A stretch of DNA of 64,000 nt from JAPOXR01 sp963664715 (GTDB lineage: Bacteria; Pseudomonadota; Alphaproteobacteria; Rhodobacterales; Rhodobacteraceae): contig CAXXUY010000006.1 in the NCBI GenBank assembly GCA_963664715.2, positions 1-64,000 of the forward strand, in the 5' to 3' direction. Each line of letters opens with the position of its first letter. Position 1 is the first letter of the stretch. The notes beneath the pieces were generated by a model that saw only the letters and a program-made list of their open reading frames with translations, was not told the origin of the DNA and made no database searches. Shown here one piece after another: positions 8,441 to 17,193 of the stretch. The position numbers and the translations under genes were made by a program.

Positions 8441-9262
8441 TCAGCCGACAGCCATCGGGCCTTCCGGCACAGGATTTGCTGTCTCGAACGCGCCCCAGAC
8501 CGACTGGTCGAAATTGATCACGGTTCCGGTCATCAATCCGGAATCATCCGACGCCAGGAATGCAACCGCACGCGCAACCTCCTCAGGGTCGACCAGCCGA
8601 CCAAACGGGAGCGACTTTCCGGCTTCTTCGGCCCACCCGTCCCCGGCACCGTGGTACTTCCGCTGGATAACGTCCTCGCCGTCGGAATTCATCCACCCGA
8701 TATTGAGCTGGTTGACCCTTATCCGGTTGTGGAGGAGCGCAAAACCGGAGTTCCGGGTCAAGGTCGCCAACGCACCCTTCGAGGCGCAATACGCGGTAAT
8801 GAAGGGTTGTCCCGAATAGGCCGACATTGAGCCGATATTGACGATCGAGCCGGCTGTCCCTGTTCGAATCATCACCTTGGCGGCCTCCTGCATAAGGAAG
8901 AACGGGCCGCGCACGTTGATCGCGAACATCGCGTCAAAGAGCTCCTGCGATGTATCAACCAGGTTGCCCCGGTCGGTCTTGGCTGCAGCGTTGACCAGGA
9001 CGTCAACTCTCCCGAACCTCTCATCGCCCGCCCCGATGATCGAACGGCAGTCGTCAACACTGGACAGGTCGGCAGTGACAAATACCACCGGGACCCCGGT
9101 GTCGCGTTCAATCCCGGCTGCCGCCTCGCGGCCCCTCTCCGAACTCCGGCCGCAGGTCACCAGGCCGGCCGCTCCCGAATTTGCAAACCGCCTCGCAATC
9201 GCGAGTCCGAGCCCCTGCGTGCTCCCGGTTACAACTGCAATCTTGCCGTCAAGCCTGTTCAT
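8441..9262 (-). CDS. SDR-family NAD(P)-dependent dehydrogenase in the inositol cluster
   Basis: This 273-residue short-chain dehydrogenase has the cofactor motif TGSTQGLG (about 11-18), NAAAK after strand 4, the catalytic Ser in GSMSAYSGQ, and Tyr and Lys in YCASK. It is the third gene of a tight block iolD-iolE-SDR: its ATG is 1 bp after the iolE stop, so it is very likely co-translated. The context suggests oxidation of a polyol or a keto-inositol intermediate. No IolG-type (Gfo/Idh/MocA) dehydrogenase lies nearby, so this SDR could supply an analogous step. That function is inference. Confidence 0.85.
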   Translation of the reverse strand: MNRLDGKIAVVTGSTQGLGLAIARRFANSGAAGLVTCGRSSERGREAAAGIERDTGVPVVFVTADLSSVDDCRSIIGAGDERFGRVDVLVNAAAKTDRGNLVDTSQELFDAMFAINVRGPFFLMQEAAKVMIRTGTAGSIVNIGSMSAYSGQPFITAYCASKGALATLTRNSGFALLHNRIRVNQLNIGWMNSDGEDVIQRKYHGAGDGWAEEAGKSLPFGRLVDPEEVARAVAFLASDDSGLMTGTVINFDQSVWGAFETANPVPEGPMAVG

Positions 9263-9263
9263 G

Positions 9264-10166
9264 TCAATCTTCCCGAATCGTGTATCCTGCATCCCCAAGT
9301 GCCGACACGAGGGCCGTGTGTCCGATGACTGCGTATTCCATTGGTGGCGCCAGTTTCGGATCCTGCTCCGCTTCCACGACGAACCAGCCTTCGTAGCCGG
9401 CCTGTCCCAGCCTGTCGATGATTGCGTGAAAGTCCAGCGACCCGTCGCCCGGAACCGTAAATGCGCCCTTGAGCACTGCATCGAGAAAACTCTCGCTGCC
9501 GCGGTCCAGCCTGTCGATGACGTCCCGGCGCACATCCTTGGCATGAAAATGACTGATGCGGACGGAATGCCGCTCGATCATTTCCAAGACGTCACCGCCG
9601 GCAAACGCCATGTGCCCCGGATCGTACAGCAGCCGGACGGCTTCGCCCGTCCAGTTCATCAGGCGGTCGACATCATGCATGGACTCGACGGCCGTTCCCA
9701 TGTGGTGGTGGAAGCTGATCGGCATCCCTTCTTCGGCGCACCACTCGGCGAACTCGGTCAACTGCCGGCCATAGCCGCGAACCTGGTCGTCATCCAGGCG
9801 AATCCGGGTGTTGAGTGGCGCATGCCTGACATTCTGGATCGTTCCGTGGGTCTCTCCATAGACCAGGCAAGGCGCATCCAGGTCGCGAAACAGCTCCAGC
9901 TGCGCATGGACCTGGTCCTTTTCGGCGGACAGGTCTCCTCCCAGCAACGTGCCGGAATACCAGCCACCGCAGAGTGCGAGCGAATGCTCTTCTAGCAAGG
10001 GGCCCAGTTCGGAACTCGTCGGAGGAAACTTTCCTCCCGTCTCTATGCCGGAAAATCCTGCTTCCCGCGCTTCCGCCAGGCAGGTCTCGAGAAGGGTATC
10101 TCCGCCAAGTTCCGGCAAGTCGTCATTGGACCAGGCGATCGGTGCAATTCCCAGGCGCGCTTCCAT
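9264..10166 (-). CDS. iolE: Myo-inosose-2 dehydratase IolE
   Basis: The 300-residue TIM-barrel protein of the AP-endonuclease-2/xylose-isomerase-like family carries the IolE N-terminal signature GIAPIAWSNDDLPELGGDT. Expected metal ligands are seen in ISFHHHMGT, LYDPGHMAFAGG, ISHFHAKDV and the C-terminal VVEAEQDP. IolE converts 2-keto-myo-inositol to the dione cleaved by IolD. I used ATG 10166, which has GGGAG seven bases upstream and lies 2 bp after the iolD stop. It is the second gene of the operon. Confidence 0.9.
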   Translation of the reverse strand: MEARLGIAPIAWSNDDLPELGGDTLLETCLAEAREAGFSGIETGGKFPPTSSELGPLLEEHSLALCGGWYSGTLLGGDLSAEKDQVHAQLELFRDLDAPCLVYGETHGTIQNVRHAPLNTRIRLDDDQVRGYGRQLTEFAEWCAEEGMPISFHHHMGTAVESMHDVDRLMNWTGEAVRLLYDPGHMAFAGGDVLEMIERHSVRISHFHAKDVRRDVIDRLDRGSESFLDAVLKGAFTVPGDGSLDFHAIIDRLGQAGYEGWFVVEAEQDPKLAPPMEYAVIGHTALVSALGDAGYTIRED

Positions 10167-10168
10167 CT

Positions 10169-12019
10169 TCAAACTCCCAATCTCTGTCTTGCCCTGATCT
10201 CGTCATGATCCGCCCGGGCAACACGCACTTCTTCCCGTTCGCTGACCTCGGGAACTCCGACATCCCATGCGGCGTCTCCCGGGGTCCAGCTGTAGGCATC
10301 GGTCACGATCGAAATCACGGTGGTGCGGTCAGTTGTTCTTGCCCAGTCAAGCGCAGTTTCAAGATCCGCCAGGCTCTCGACATTCCGGCCGAGCGCTCCC
10401 TGCGATTCGGCATTCTTGGCAAAATCCACCGCAAACGGTTCCTTCACGCGGCAGTCGCTGATGAGGTTGTTGAAAGACTCGCCCCCCTTGAAGTTCTGCA
10501 GGCGATTGATGATCGCAAATCCGCCGTTGTCGCAGACGACCACGATCATCTTGTGGCCGGTCAGAACCGAAGAGTAGATGTCAGAATTCATCATCAGGTA
10601 GGATCCGTCACCCACCAGCACGATCGGGGTCGAGCCTTCTTCGGCAGCCATTGCGGTCCCCCAGCCCCCGGCGATCTCGTAACCCATGCAGGAAAAGCCA
10701 AATTCGCAATCGAAGGTATGTGGAGCCTTGACCCGCCAGCCCTTCGTTGTCTCTCCGGGAAGTCCTCCTGCCGCAGTGATCATCCTGTCGTTTTCGCCGG
10801 CCCAGCGGTTCACGACACCGACGACCTGCGCATAGGTCGGAACCGGTGCGTTGGTGGGTCTCTGGTGCTCGTCGAGCAACTCGTTCCATGCGGAAAAAGC
10901 CCTCTTTCCCCGGGCCATCCAGGACTCGTCGCCGAGCCAGTCGCCCAGCTGCGCATCGATGTCTCCGATGCTCTCCCTTGCATCGCCGACCACCGCTATC
11001 GCCCGATGCTTGTGAGCATCCCAGCGCGCGGCGTTTACGGTGATGAAATCGGCATCTGGAGAAAACGCCGTCCAGGATCCCGTCGTGAAGTCCTGCAGCC
11101 GCGTCCCGACTGCAAGTATCACGTCCGCTTCTCCGGCAAGCTCGTTTGCGGAGGCTGACCCGATCACGCCGATCGGACCGACATGTACCGGGTGATCATG
11201 CGATACGGTTCCCTTCCCTGCGATTGTTTCGGCCAGCGGAATTCCCCGTTGCTGTGCGAATGTAACGACCTCGGATTCCGCAAGCGAGTATTTGACCCCA
11301 CCTCCGGCAATGATCAGGGGACGTTCGGCGCGGCGCAAGCGGTCCACCGCACGCTGCACGCTGAGATTGTCCGGCCGGGGTCTCGGGATGTTGTGTATCG
11401 TTTCCTCGAAGAAAGCTCCGGGGTAATCGAAGGCAACTTCCTGGGTGTCCTGGCAGAGTCCCAGGAATGCCGGACCGCATTCCGCCGGATCCAGCATGGT
11501 TGCAACCGCCTGCGGCAGTGAGGAGATGATCTGTTCAGGGTGCGTGATCCTGTCCCAATACCGGGAAACGGAACGGAACGCATCGTTCACCGATGTCGAA
11601 GGCGCGCCGAATTGCTCAACCTGCTGCAGTACCGGATCCGGACGCCGGTTTGCAAAGACATCGCCGGAAAGGATCAGGATCGGAAGCCGGTTGGAATGGG
11701 CGACGCCGGCGGCGGTCACCATGTTTGTCGCACCCGGGCCGATGGAACTGGTCGCGACCATGATCTGCCGACGCTTCCTTGTCTTGGCAAACCCGATGGC
11801 AGCGAGCGCCATGGATTGTTCGTTCTGACCGCGCCACGTCGGCAACTGGTCCTGAACCTGCTGTAGGGCTTCCGCAAGGCAGGTGACGTTCCCATGTCCG
11901 AATATCCCGAACACGCCCGCGAAGAGCGGAACCTTGGTTCCCTCGTTGACGATGAACTGGTTGCAGAGATACCTCACAAGCGCCTGAGCCATTGTCAGGC
12001 GGACCGTGCCCTTGCTCAT
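10169..12019 (-). CDS. iolD: 3D-(3,5/4)-trihydroxycyclohexane-1,2-dione acylhydrolase IolD (ThDP-dependent)
   Basis: The 616-residue protein has the layout of ThDP enzymes: an N-terminal pyrimidine-binding domain with the ring-opening enzyme's signature GVFGIFGHGNV (about 35-45), a central Rossmann-like domain (about 200-340) and a C-terminal diphosphate domain with GDGSYLMMNSD (GDG plus N). It hydrolyses the cyclic dione of the inositol pathway to 5-deoxyglucuronate. ATG 12019 has GGGAGACGG upstream and matches family length; an upstream in-frame ATG at 12064 would add 15 residues. It heads the iolD-iolE-SDR operon and is divergent from the aldolase gene. Confidence 0.93.
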   Translation of the reverse strand: MSKGTVRLTMAQALVRYLCNQFIVNEGTKVPLFAGVFGIFGHGNVTCLAEALQQVQDQLPTWRGQNEQSMALAAIGFAKTRKRRQIMVATSSIGPGATNMVTAAGVAHSNRLPILILSGDVFANRRPDPVLQQVEQFGAPSTSVNDAFRSVSRYWDRITHPEQIISSLPQAVATMLDPAECGPAFLGLCQDTQEVAFDYPGAFFEETIHNIPRPRPDNLSVQRAVDRLRRAERPLIIAGGGVKYSLAESEVVTFAQQRGIPLAETIAGKGTVSHDHPVHVGPIGVIGSASANELAGEADVILAVGTRLQDFTTGSWTAFSPDADFITVNAARWDAHKHRAIAVVGDARESIGDIDAQLGDWLGDESWMARGKRAFSAWNELLDEHQRPTNAPVPTYAQVVGVVNRWAGENDRMITAAGGLPGETTKGWRVKAPHTFDCEFGFSCMGYEIAGGWGTAMAAEEGSTPIVLVGDGSYLMMNSDIYSSVLTGHKMIVVVCDNGGFAIINRLQNFKGGESFNNLISDCRVKEPFAVDFAKNAESQGALGRNVESLADLETALDWARTTDRTTVISIVTDAYSWTPGDAAWDVGVPEVSEREEVRVARADHDEIRARQRLGV

Positions 12020-12178
12020 TCCCGTCTCCCATTTCCGGTTGCTGCGCGATGTGTTTATTGACATCGGTTGCCATCCGCAACAAGTCTGGCGCTGATGGAA
12101 TCAGATACGAAAGCTGTCCGGGCCGCGACTGACGCAGCGGTCTGACAGGAAAACCGCAGAGTGCAGGAGTGTGAATTC

Positions 12179-12997
12179 ATGATCGAAAACAGAGTCAGGA
12201 CAAATCACGAATCTGGTGAACCGGTAATCAATGGCTGGCTGTCGACGGGGAGCGCGTTTGCTGCTGAAGTGCTTGCCGAACAGGGATTTGACAGTCTGAC
12301 GGTGGACATGCAGCACGGACTGTCTGACATCGGCGACGTCACTGCCGTGTTCCAGGCGATCCGCGCCAGCGGCGTCACGCCGCTCACCAGGGTTCCCTGG
12401 CTCGAGCCGGGAATCATCATGAAGTCACTTGACATGGGAGCGCTCGGAATAATCTGCCCGATGATCAATGACCGCGAGCAGGCCGAGCGGCTCGTTTCGT
12501 ATATGCGGTATCCGCCGGACGGGATACGCAGTTCCGGCCCCACCCGCGCCCTGATATCCGCCGGATCGGACTATTCGTCCGAAGCCAACAGCCAGGTCCT
12601 GTGTCTCGCCATGGTTGAAACCCTCGAGGGCTACCAGAACATTGACGAGATCGTGAACACACCGGGGCTTGACGGTATCTACATCGGACCCTCCGACCTG
12701 ACACTGGGCCTGACAAATGGTCGCCTACCCCACGGAACGGACCGGGAAGAGGAGGAAATCGTCACGGCCATCAAGCATATTGTCGAGGTCACATCGGATG
12801 CCGGACTGCTTGCCGCTCTGCATTGCGACTCTCCCGAATATGCGGCCAAGGCGATCGGTTGGGGCTTCGGGATGGTGACCATCGTCAGCGACGCCCGCCT
12901 GCTGGCCACCGCCGCGTATGAGCGTGTGGCAAAGACGCGCGCCCTGGTTTCCGGTGGCGCGCCCGACATGCCAAAGGCCTCCGCCGGAAGCTACTGA
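12179..12997 (+). CDS. HpcH/HpaI-family aldolase (class II 2-keto-3-deoxy acid aldolase type)
   Basis: The 272-residue TIM-barrel protein contains the family landmarks: INGWLSTGSAFAAEVLAEQGFDSLTVDMQHG near the N-terminus, then TRVPWLEPGIIMKSLDMGALGIICPMI, the metal-binding Glu in VETLEGYQNIDEIV and IYIGPSDLTLGL. Such enzymes reversibly cleave 2-keto-3-deoxy sugar acids to pyruvate plus an aldehyde. ATG 12179 has AGGAG about ten bases upstream. It diverges from iolD, sharing a 160-bp promoter region, so joint regulation is possible. Inositol breakdown needs a different aldolase (IolJ), so a role in that pathway is not assured. Confidence 0.85.
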   Translation: MIENRVRTNHESGEPVINGWLSTGSAFAAEVLAEQGFDSLTVDMQHGLSDIGDVTAVFQAIRASGVTPLTRVPWLEPGIIMKSLDMGALGIICPMINDREQAERLVSYMRYPPDGIRSSGPTRALISAGSDYSSEANSQVLCLAMVETLEGYQNIDEIVNTPGLDGIYIGPSDLTLGLTNGRLPHGTDREEEEIVTAIKHIVEVTSDAGLLAALHCDSPEYAAKAIGWGFGMVTIVSDARLLATAAYERVAKTRALVSGGAPDMPKASAGSY

Positions 12998-13078
12998 TAG
13001 GGCCCGGTTGACCCGCATGCCATCCCTGCTTCCACCTGGCCTGGGATTGGAATCGCCGGGAAGCCAGCCGATTGCGAC

Positions 13079-13507
13079 ATGATGGAACCGGAGGATCTCG
13101 TGCTGCACGCAAGCGCGGTGGAGTATGAAGGTGCCGCCGTGGTCGTGACCGGGCCTTCCCGCTCGGGAAAGTCCACGCTTGCCCTTGAACTCATGGCCCT
13201 GGGCGCGATCCTGGTGGCCGATGACCTGGTCGTCATTCAAAGATCAGGCCGCCATGTGACGGTTTCACCTCCTCCGGATTCGCCGGCAGGCGTCGAGGCC
13301 AGCGGCATCGGAATCCTGGCGGCCGACCGTTCCGAGTCAGCGCGACTCGAGCTGGTCGTTGACCTCGGACAACGCGAGTCCGACCGCCTGCCGCCATTCC
13401 GGAAACGGGAATTGCTGGGTATCGAATTTGATCTCGTCTGCGGTGCCGGAAACCGGCATCTTGCCCCTGCCGTTATGCAGTATCTCAAATGCGGTCGCAG
13501 CGGCTGA
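13079..13507 (+). CDS. hprK: HPr kinase/phosphorylase, short alphaproteobacterial form
   Basis: The 142-residue protein consists only of the C-terminal kinase domain, as usual in alphaproteobacteria. The P-loop is GPSRSGKST (residues 25-33), followed by LVADDLVVI with the paired acidic residues and by the HprK C-terminal signature region VEASGIGIL. It phosphorylates and dephosphorylates the regulatory serine of HPr in response to metabolic state. The genes for an EIIA-like protein and HPr follow on the same strand after 111 bp. No chvG/chvI-type two-component system, its frequent neighbour, is found upstream. Confidence 0.9.
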   Translation: MMEPEDLVLHASAVEYEGAAVVVTGPSRSGKSTLALELMALGAILVADDLVVIQRSGRHVTVSPPPDSPAGVEASGIGILAADRSESARLELVVDLGQRESDRLPPFRKRELLGIEFDLVCGAGNRHLAPAVMQYLKCGRSG

Positions 13508-13618
13508 ATGCTTCGCGTTATCTTGATCAACGGGCGAATCCGCTTGCACTGACCTGACCGGAAGTGTCTAAGGTGCGCCTCGTGATCGGCGGAGGCATTG
13601 CCGGGACGGAGTTCGGAT

Positions 13619-13996
13619 TTGATCGGCATCGTCATCGTGACAAATGGTAACCTTGGGCGCGAAATGCTCGCCAATGTCGAACAGATCGTTGGCGAACAGC
13701 GTGCGGCTGTTGCGGTTGCGGTCACCGATGACAAATACGGTCAGATGCAGCAGCGAATTTGCGAGGCGGTGGACGAAGTCGACGCGGGCGACGGCGTCAT
13801 AATCGTAACCGATGTCCCCGGCAGTTCTTCGTCAAATCTCTGCAAATCGGCATGCACCGGCTCGAATCATGTCATCATCTACGGGGCGAACATGCCGATG
13901 CTGATCAAGCTGACGACTGTCAGGCGCCGGAAACTGCCGGACGCCGCCAGGCTGATCGCCAGGACCGGTCAGACTTGCATCGGCATCGTCGAGTGA
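13619..13996 (+). CDS. PTS EIIA (mannose-family) homologue lacking the phosphorylatable histidine
   Basis: The 125-residue protein has the EIIA-Man fold signature at its start, but the canonical VTHG motif reads VTNG: the active-site His is Asn9 (AAT codon). A second conserved loop, normally like DMFGGTPSN, reads DVPGSSSSN (about 66-74). The remaining body (EVDAGDGVIIVTD, NMPMLIKLTTVR) is well conserved. I chose TTG 13619, which gives the usual MIGIV start, with GGAG upstream; a TTG at 13598 is the alternative. It lies between hprK and ptsH. It cannot accept phosphate in the normal way, so a regulatory decoy role or decay is inferred. Confidence 0.85.
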   Translation: MIGIVIVTNGNLGREMLANVEQIVGEQRAAVAVAVTDDKYGQMQQRICEAVDEVDAGDGVIIVTDVPGSSSSNLCKSACTGSNHVIIYGANMPMLIKLTTVRRRKLPDAARLIARTGQTCIGIVE

Positions 13997-14003
13997 AGCT
14001 GCA

Positions 14004-14279
14004 ATGATGGAAATCGTGCGAACATTGAGAATCGTGAACGAAAAAGGCCTGCATGCGAGGGCATCGGCCAAGTTCGTCGAGACGGTGGAGCAGTTCAAGT
14101 CGGAGGCACAGGTGTTCAAGGACGGGATGTCGGCCGCCGGCGATTCGATAATGGGATTGCTGATGCTCGCCGCAGCGCGCGGCTCCAGGATCGAGATCCG
14201 CGTAAGCGGTCAGGATGCTGAAGAGCTTGCAGCCGCACTGGAGAAACTTGTGGCGGAAAAGTTCGGCGAGGGCTTCTGA
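14004..14279 (+). CDS. ptsH: Phosphocarrier protein HPr (NPr-like)
   Basis: The 91-residue protein keeps both phosphorylation sites. His17 is in GLHARAS, the site of enzyme I-dependent phosphotransfer, and Ser48 is in GDSIMGLLMLAA, the HprK target. Length and C-terminal helix (LAAALEKLVAEKF) are normal. It begins 7 bp after the EIIA-like gene, so the two are translated from one transcript. Two ATG codons are adjacent at 14004 and 14007. No enzyme I gene is in the window. Confidence 0.94.
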   Translation: MMEIVRTLRIVNEKGLHARASAKFVETVEQFKSEAQVFKDGMSAAGDSIMGLLMLAAARGSRIEIRVSGQDAEELAAALEKLVAEKFGEGF

Positions 14280-14289
14280 GCGATCGCGT

Positions 14290-14304
14290 CGCGCCTGCGG
14301 CGCG
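14290..14304. terminator. GC-rich hairpin between convergent ptsH and the hydroxyacyl-CoA dehydrogenase gene
   Basis: CGCGCC (14290-14295) and GGCGCG (14299-14304) form a perfect six-base stem with loop TGC, 10 bp after the ptsH stop. There is no clear T-run on either strand, so an intrinsic terminator is only possible. Confidence 0.3.
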
Positions 14305-14336
14305 GCGGATCAGGGGTTCAGCCGGAATAGCCGGGG

Positions 14337-15212
14337 CTAGCGTGTCGGCACGGGCACGTCGCCGTGATAGTCGTAGAACCCGCGCAATGTCTTGCGGCCG
14401 AGCCATTGTGCTTCCACGTATTTCGTCAGCAGCGGGCAAGGGCGGTATTTCGTGTCGGCTAGCCCGTCGTGAAGCACGTTCATGATCGCAAGGCAGGTGT
14501 CGAGCCCGATGAAATCTGCAAGCTGAAGCGGCCCCATCGGGTGGTTGGCGCCCAGCCGCATCGAGTTGTCAATCGATTCAACCGTCCCGATGCCTTCGAG
14601 CAGCGCATAAACTGCCTCGTTTATCATCGGCATGAGAATGCGGTTGACGATGAAACCCGGAAAATCCTCCGCCGAGGCAGGGGTCTTTCCAAGCCTGTGA
14701 ACGACTTCCACGAGGATCTTGTACGTCTGCTCCTCCGTGGCGATGCCTCGAATGAGTTCGACCAACTGCATCACCGGGACCGGATTCATGAAATGAAATC
14801 CCATGAACCGTTCCGGGCGGTCGGTTCTCGATGCGAGCCGGGTGATCGAAATCGAGGAGGTATTTGAGGTCAGGAGCGTCTCGGGCCTCAGATGCGGAAC
14901 CAGATCCTCGAAGATCGCCGACTTGATCGTTTCGCGCTCGGTCGCAGCCTCGATCACCAGGTCCACGTCTCCGGTGTCCTGCAGCCTTCCGGTCGTCGTG
15001 ATCCTTCTCAGCGCAGCGGCCTTGTCACGGGCCTTGATCCTGCGACTCGACACCTGGCGGGAGAGATTGCTGTCGATGATCGAACCGGCCTTGACCAGGG
15101 CGTCGTTCGAATTGTCGTGAAGAACGACGTCAAAGCCGGCCAACGCAAACACATGGGCGATGCCGTTTCCCATCTGGCCTGCACCGATAATTCCGACTCT
15201 CTTGATTTCCAC
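14337..15212 (-). CDS. hbd: 3-hydroxybutyryl-CoA dehydrogenase
   Basis: The 291-residue protein has the N-terminal dinucleotide motif GAGQMGNGIA (about 10-19), the family segment SNTSSISITRLA, the catalytic His in FMGFHFMNPVPVM and the C-terminal domain starting at PGFIVNRILMPMINEA, with MRLGANHPMGPLQLADFIGLD. It oxidises 3-hydroxyacyl-CoA to 3-ketoacyl-CoA with NAD(P). It lies 93 bp downstream of etfA on the same strand, a common association linking beta-oxidation or butyryl-CoA metabolism to electron transfer flavoprotein. Confidence 0.94.
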   Translation of the reverse strand: MEIKRVGIIGAGQMGNGIAHVFALAGFDVVLHDNSNDALVKAGSIIDSNLSRQVSSRRIKARDKAAALRRITTTGRLQDTGDVDLVIEAATERETIKSAIFEDLVPHLRPETLLTSNTSSISITRLASRTDRPERFMGFHFMNPVPVMQLVELIRGIATEEQTYKILVEVVHRLGKTPASAEDFPGFIVNRILMPMINEAVYALLEGIGTVESIDNSMRLGANHPMGPLQLADFIGLDTCLAIMNVLHDGLADTKYRPCPLLTKYVEAQWLGRKTLRGFYDYHGDVPVPTR

Positions 15213-15305
15213 GAAGGTTTCTCCGTCTGGCCCGCTCCCGCGGAGCCCGCCATTGCGGGCCGCGATCAGGGCGCGCTGTCGCCGGGTGTCCGGACCCGGC
15301 CTGTT

Positions 15306-16232
15306 CTAAAGTTTTTCCGTCAATTCGGGAACCGCGTCGAAGAGGTTGGCGACAAGCCCGTAATCGGCGACCTGGAAGATCGGCGCCTCCTCATCCTTGT
15401 TGATTGCAACGATGACCTTGGAGTCCTTCATTCCGGCCAAGTGCTGGATCGCTCCCGATATGCCGACCGCTATGTAGAGGTCGGGCGCCACGACCTTCCC
15501 GGTCTGTCCGACCTGCCAGTCATTGGGGGCATACCCGGAATCGACGGCTGCGCGGGATGCGCCAACCGCCGCGCCCAGCTTGTCCGCAAGGTTGGAAATC
15601 AGCGTAAAGTCCTCGGTCGAGCCAACCCCGCGGCCTCCCGAGACCACGACCCGCGCCGAGGTCAGTTCCGGGCGGTCGTTTGCCGCCACCCTGTCCTCGA
15701 CCCATTCGCTCACTCCCGGATCGCCGGCAGGAGACAGTGATTCCACCGGTGCCCGGTTGCCGGTACCGGTTGCGTCGAACGCTGCGGTCCTGACCGTAAT
15801 GACCTTGGTGCTGTCCTTCGAGCGGACTTTCTGCACGGCGTTCCCTGCATAGATCGGACGTTCGAACGTCTCGCCATCCACAATTGCCGAAATGTCCGAA
15901 ATCATCATGGAGTCGATCAATGCTGCCACCCTCGGAAGGATGTTCTGGGCAGTCGTGGTTGCCGGTCCGACGATGTGCTCGTATTCGCCCGCAATCCCGA
16001 TGATGAGGTCCGCGACGGTCTCGGCGAGCGAATTGCCGTATTTCGGATCATCTGCGCAGAGTACCTTCGATACGCCTTCCAGTGTAGCCACCTCGGCTGC
16101 TGCTCCGGAGCAGCCGGCCCCAGCGCACAGGGCCGTAACATCGCCGAGCTGCCTGGCCGCCGTGAGCGCCTTTGCCGTCAGGTCGGTCGAGAGTTCACTT
16201 CCGTTGAGTTCGGCAATGAGTAGTACAGCCAT
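15306..16232 (-). CDS. etfA: Electron transfer flavoprotein alpha subunit
   Basis: The 308-residue protein has the ETF-alpha FAD-binding C-terminal domain: VVSGGRGVGS (about 189-198), then AVGASRAAVDSGYAPNDWQVGQTGKVVAPDLYIAVGISGAIQHLAGM, ending in VADYGLVANLFDAVPELTEKL. With EtfB it passes electrons from acyl-CoA and related dehydrogenases to ETF-ubiquinone oxidoreductase. Its ATG overlaps the etfB stop (TGATG), so the two subunits are translationally coupled. Confidence 0.96.
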   Translation of the reverse strand: MAVLLIAELNGSELSTDLTAKALTAARQLGDVTALCAGAGCSGAAAEVATLEGVSKVLCADDPKYGNSLAETVADLIIGIAGEYEHIVGPATTTAQNILPRVAALIDSMMISDISAIVDGETFERPIYAGNAVQKVRSKDSTKVITVRTAAFDATGTGNRAPVESLSPAGDPGVSEWVEDRVAANDRPELTSARVVVSGGRGVGSTEDFTLISNLADKLGAAVGASRAAVDSGYAPNDWQVGQTGKVVAPDLYIAVGISGAIQHLAGMKDSKVIVAINKDEEAPIFQVADYGLVANLFDAVPELTEKL

Positions 16233-16993
16233 CAGATAACCTCCGACTCGTCCCTGAGTTTTTCGAGCAATTCATCCACCGAGCCGACGATCTGTCCCGC
16301 CTTGCGTGCCGGCGGTTCGACAGTTTCAAGTATTTCCAGCCGCGGCGACACATCCACCCCGAGGTCCTCGGGCGTCATGGTCGCAAACGGTTTCCTCTTG
16401 GCCCGCTGTATGTTCGGCAGTGACGGGTAGCGAGGCTCGTTCATGCGCAGGTCAACCGTGACGACGCAGGGAAGTTTCACCCTGACGACCTGGAGTCCGC
16501 CATCGACCTCGCGAACCACTGTGGCAGCCCCGTCCTCGACATCAAGCCCGGACGCGAAGGTCGCCTGGCCGCAGCCCATCAGCGCCGCGAGCATCTGCCC
16601 GGTCGCATTCAGGTCATTGTCGATAGCCTGCTTTCCCATGAGAATGATTCCAGGCTCCTCCTCATCGGCGACCGCCTTGAGAATCTTGGCCACAGCGAGC
16701 GGTTCGATGTCAACATGCGGGTCATCCGCTGCATGGACCAGGATCGCCCGGTCTGCTCCGACCGCCAGCGCCGTGCGGAGCACCGTCTGCGCCTGTGGCA
16801 CTCCCACCGATACGACAATAACCTCCTCAGCCTTGCCGGATTCCTTGAGCCTCACCGCTTCCTCCACGGCAATCTCGTCGAACGGGTTGATCGACATCTT
16901 GACATTTGCGAGGTCGACTCCGGAACCATCCGGTCTGACCCTTACTTTCACGTTATAGTCGATGACCCGCTTCACGGGCACGAGCACCTTCAT
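16232..16993 (-). CDS. etfB: Electron transfer flavoprotein beta subunit
   Basis: The 253-residue protein starts MKVLVPVKRVIDYNVKVR and has the AMP-binding region of the family (DEIAVEEAVRLKESG, GKQAIDNDLNATGQMLAALM) and the recognition-loop segment LRMNEPRYPSLPNIQRAKRKP. It pairs with EtfA, whose start codon overlaps its stop. About 200 bp separate it from the adenosyltransferase gene upstream, so the etfB promoter probably lies at 16994-17193. Confidence 0.96.
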   Translation of the reverse strand: MKVLVPVKRVIDYNVKVRVRPDGSGVDLANVKMSINPFDEIAVEEAVRLKESGKAEEVIVVSVGVPQAQTVLRTALAVGADRAILVHAADDPHVDIEPLAVAKILKAVADEEEPGIILMGKQAIDNDLNATGQMLAALMGCGQATFASGLDVEDGAATVVREVDGGLQVVRVKLPCVVTVDLRMNEPRYPSLPNIQRAKRKPFATMTPEDLGVDVSPRLEILETVEPPARKAGQIVGSVDELLEKLRDESEVI

Positions 16994-17193
16994 GGCGTCA
17001 ACTCCGATGTTTCAACTGCCGGACCTGTCCGGCTGCGGGAAACACGCTTACAAAAACCAAACGGAAAAAAACAGCAAAACTTCAGCCCGGGCCCAGCCCC
17101 TTGCGAAGGAATCCGGAGACACCGGTCGCGGCCATGTGAGTACTGGCGATTCAGGGCGCGCCATGCGGCTCGGGCGAAGTTGCCGGATGCGGG

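Noticed and set aside
12067..12081. Short dyad GTTGC-CATCC-GCAAC between iolD and the aldolase gene
   Set aside because: Five-base arms are expected by chance in GC-rich DNA, and I could not find a second copy or a promoter aligned with it.
14290..14304. Hairpin after ptsH as a strong bidirectional terminator
   Set aside because: The stem is only six bases and there is no T-run on either strand, so I list it at low confidence only.
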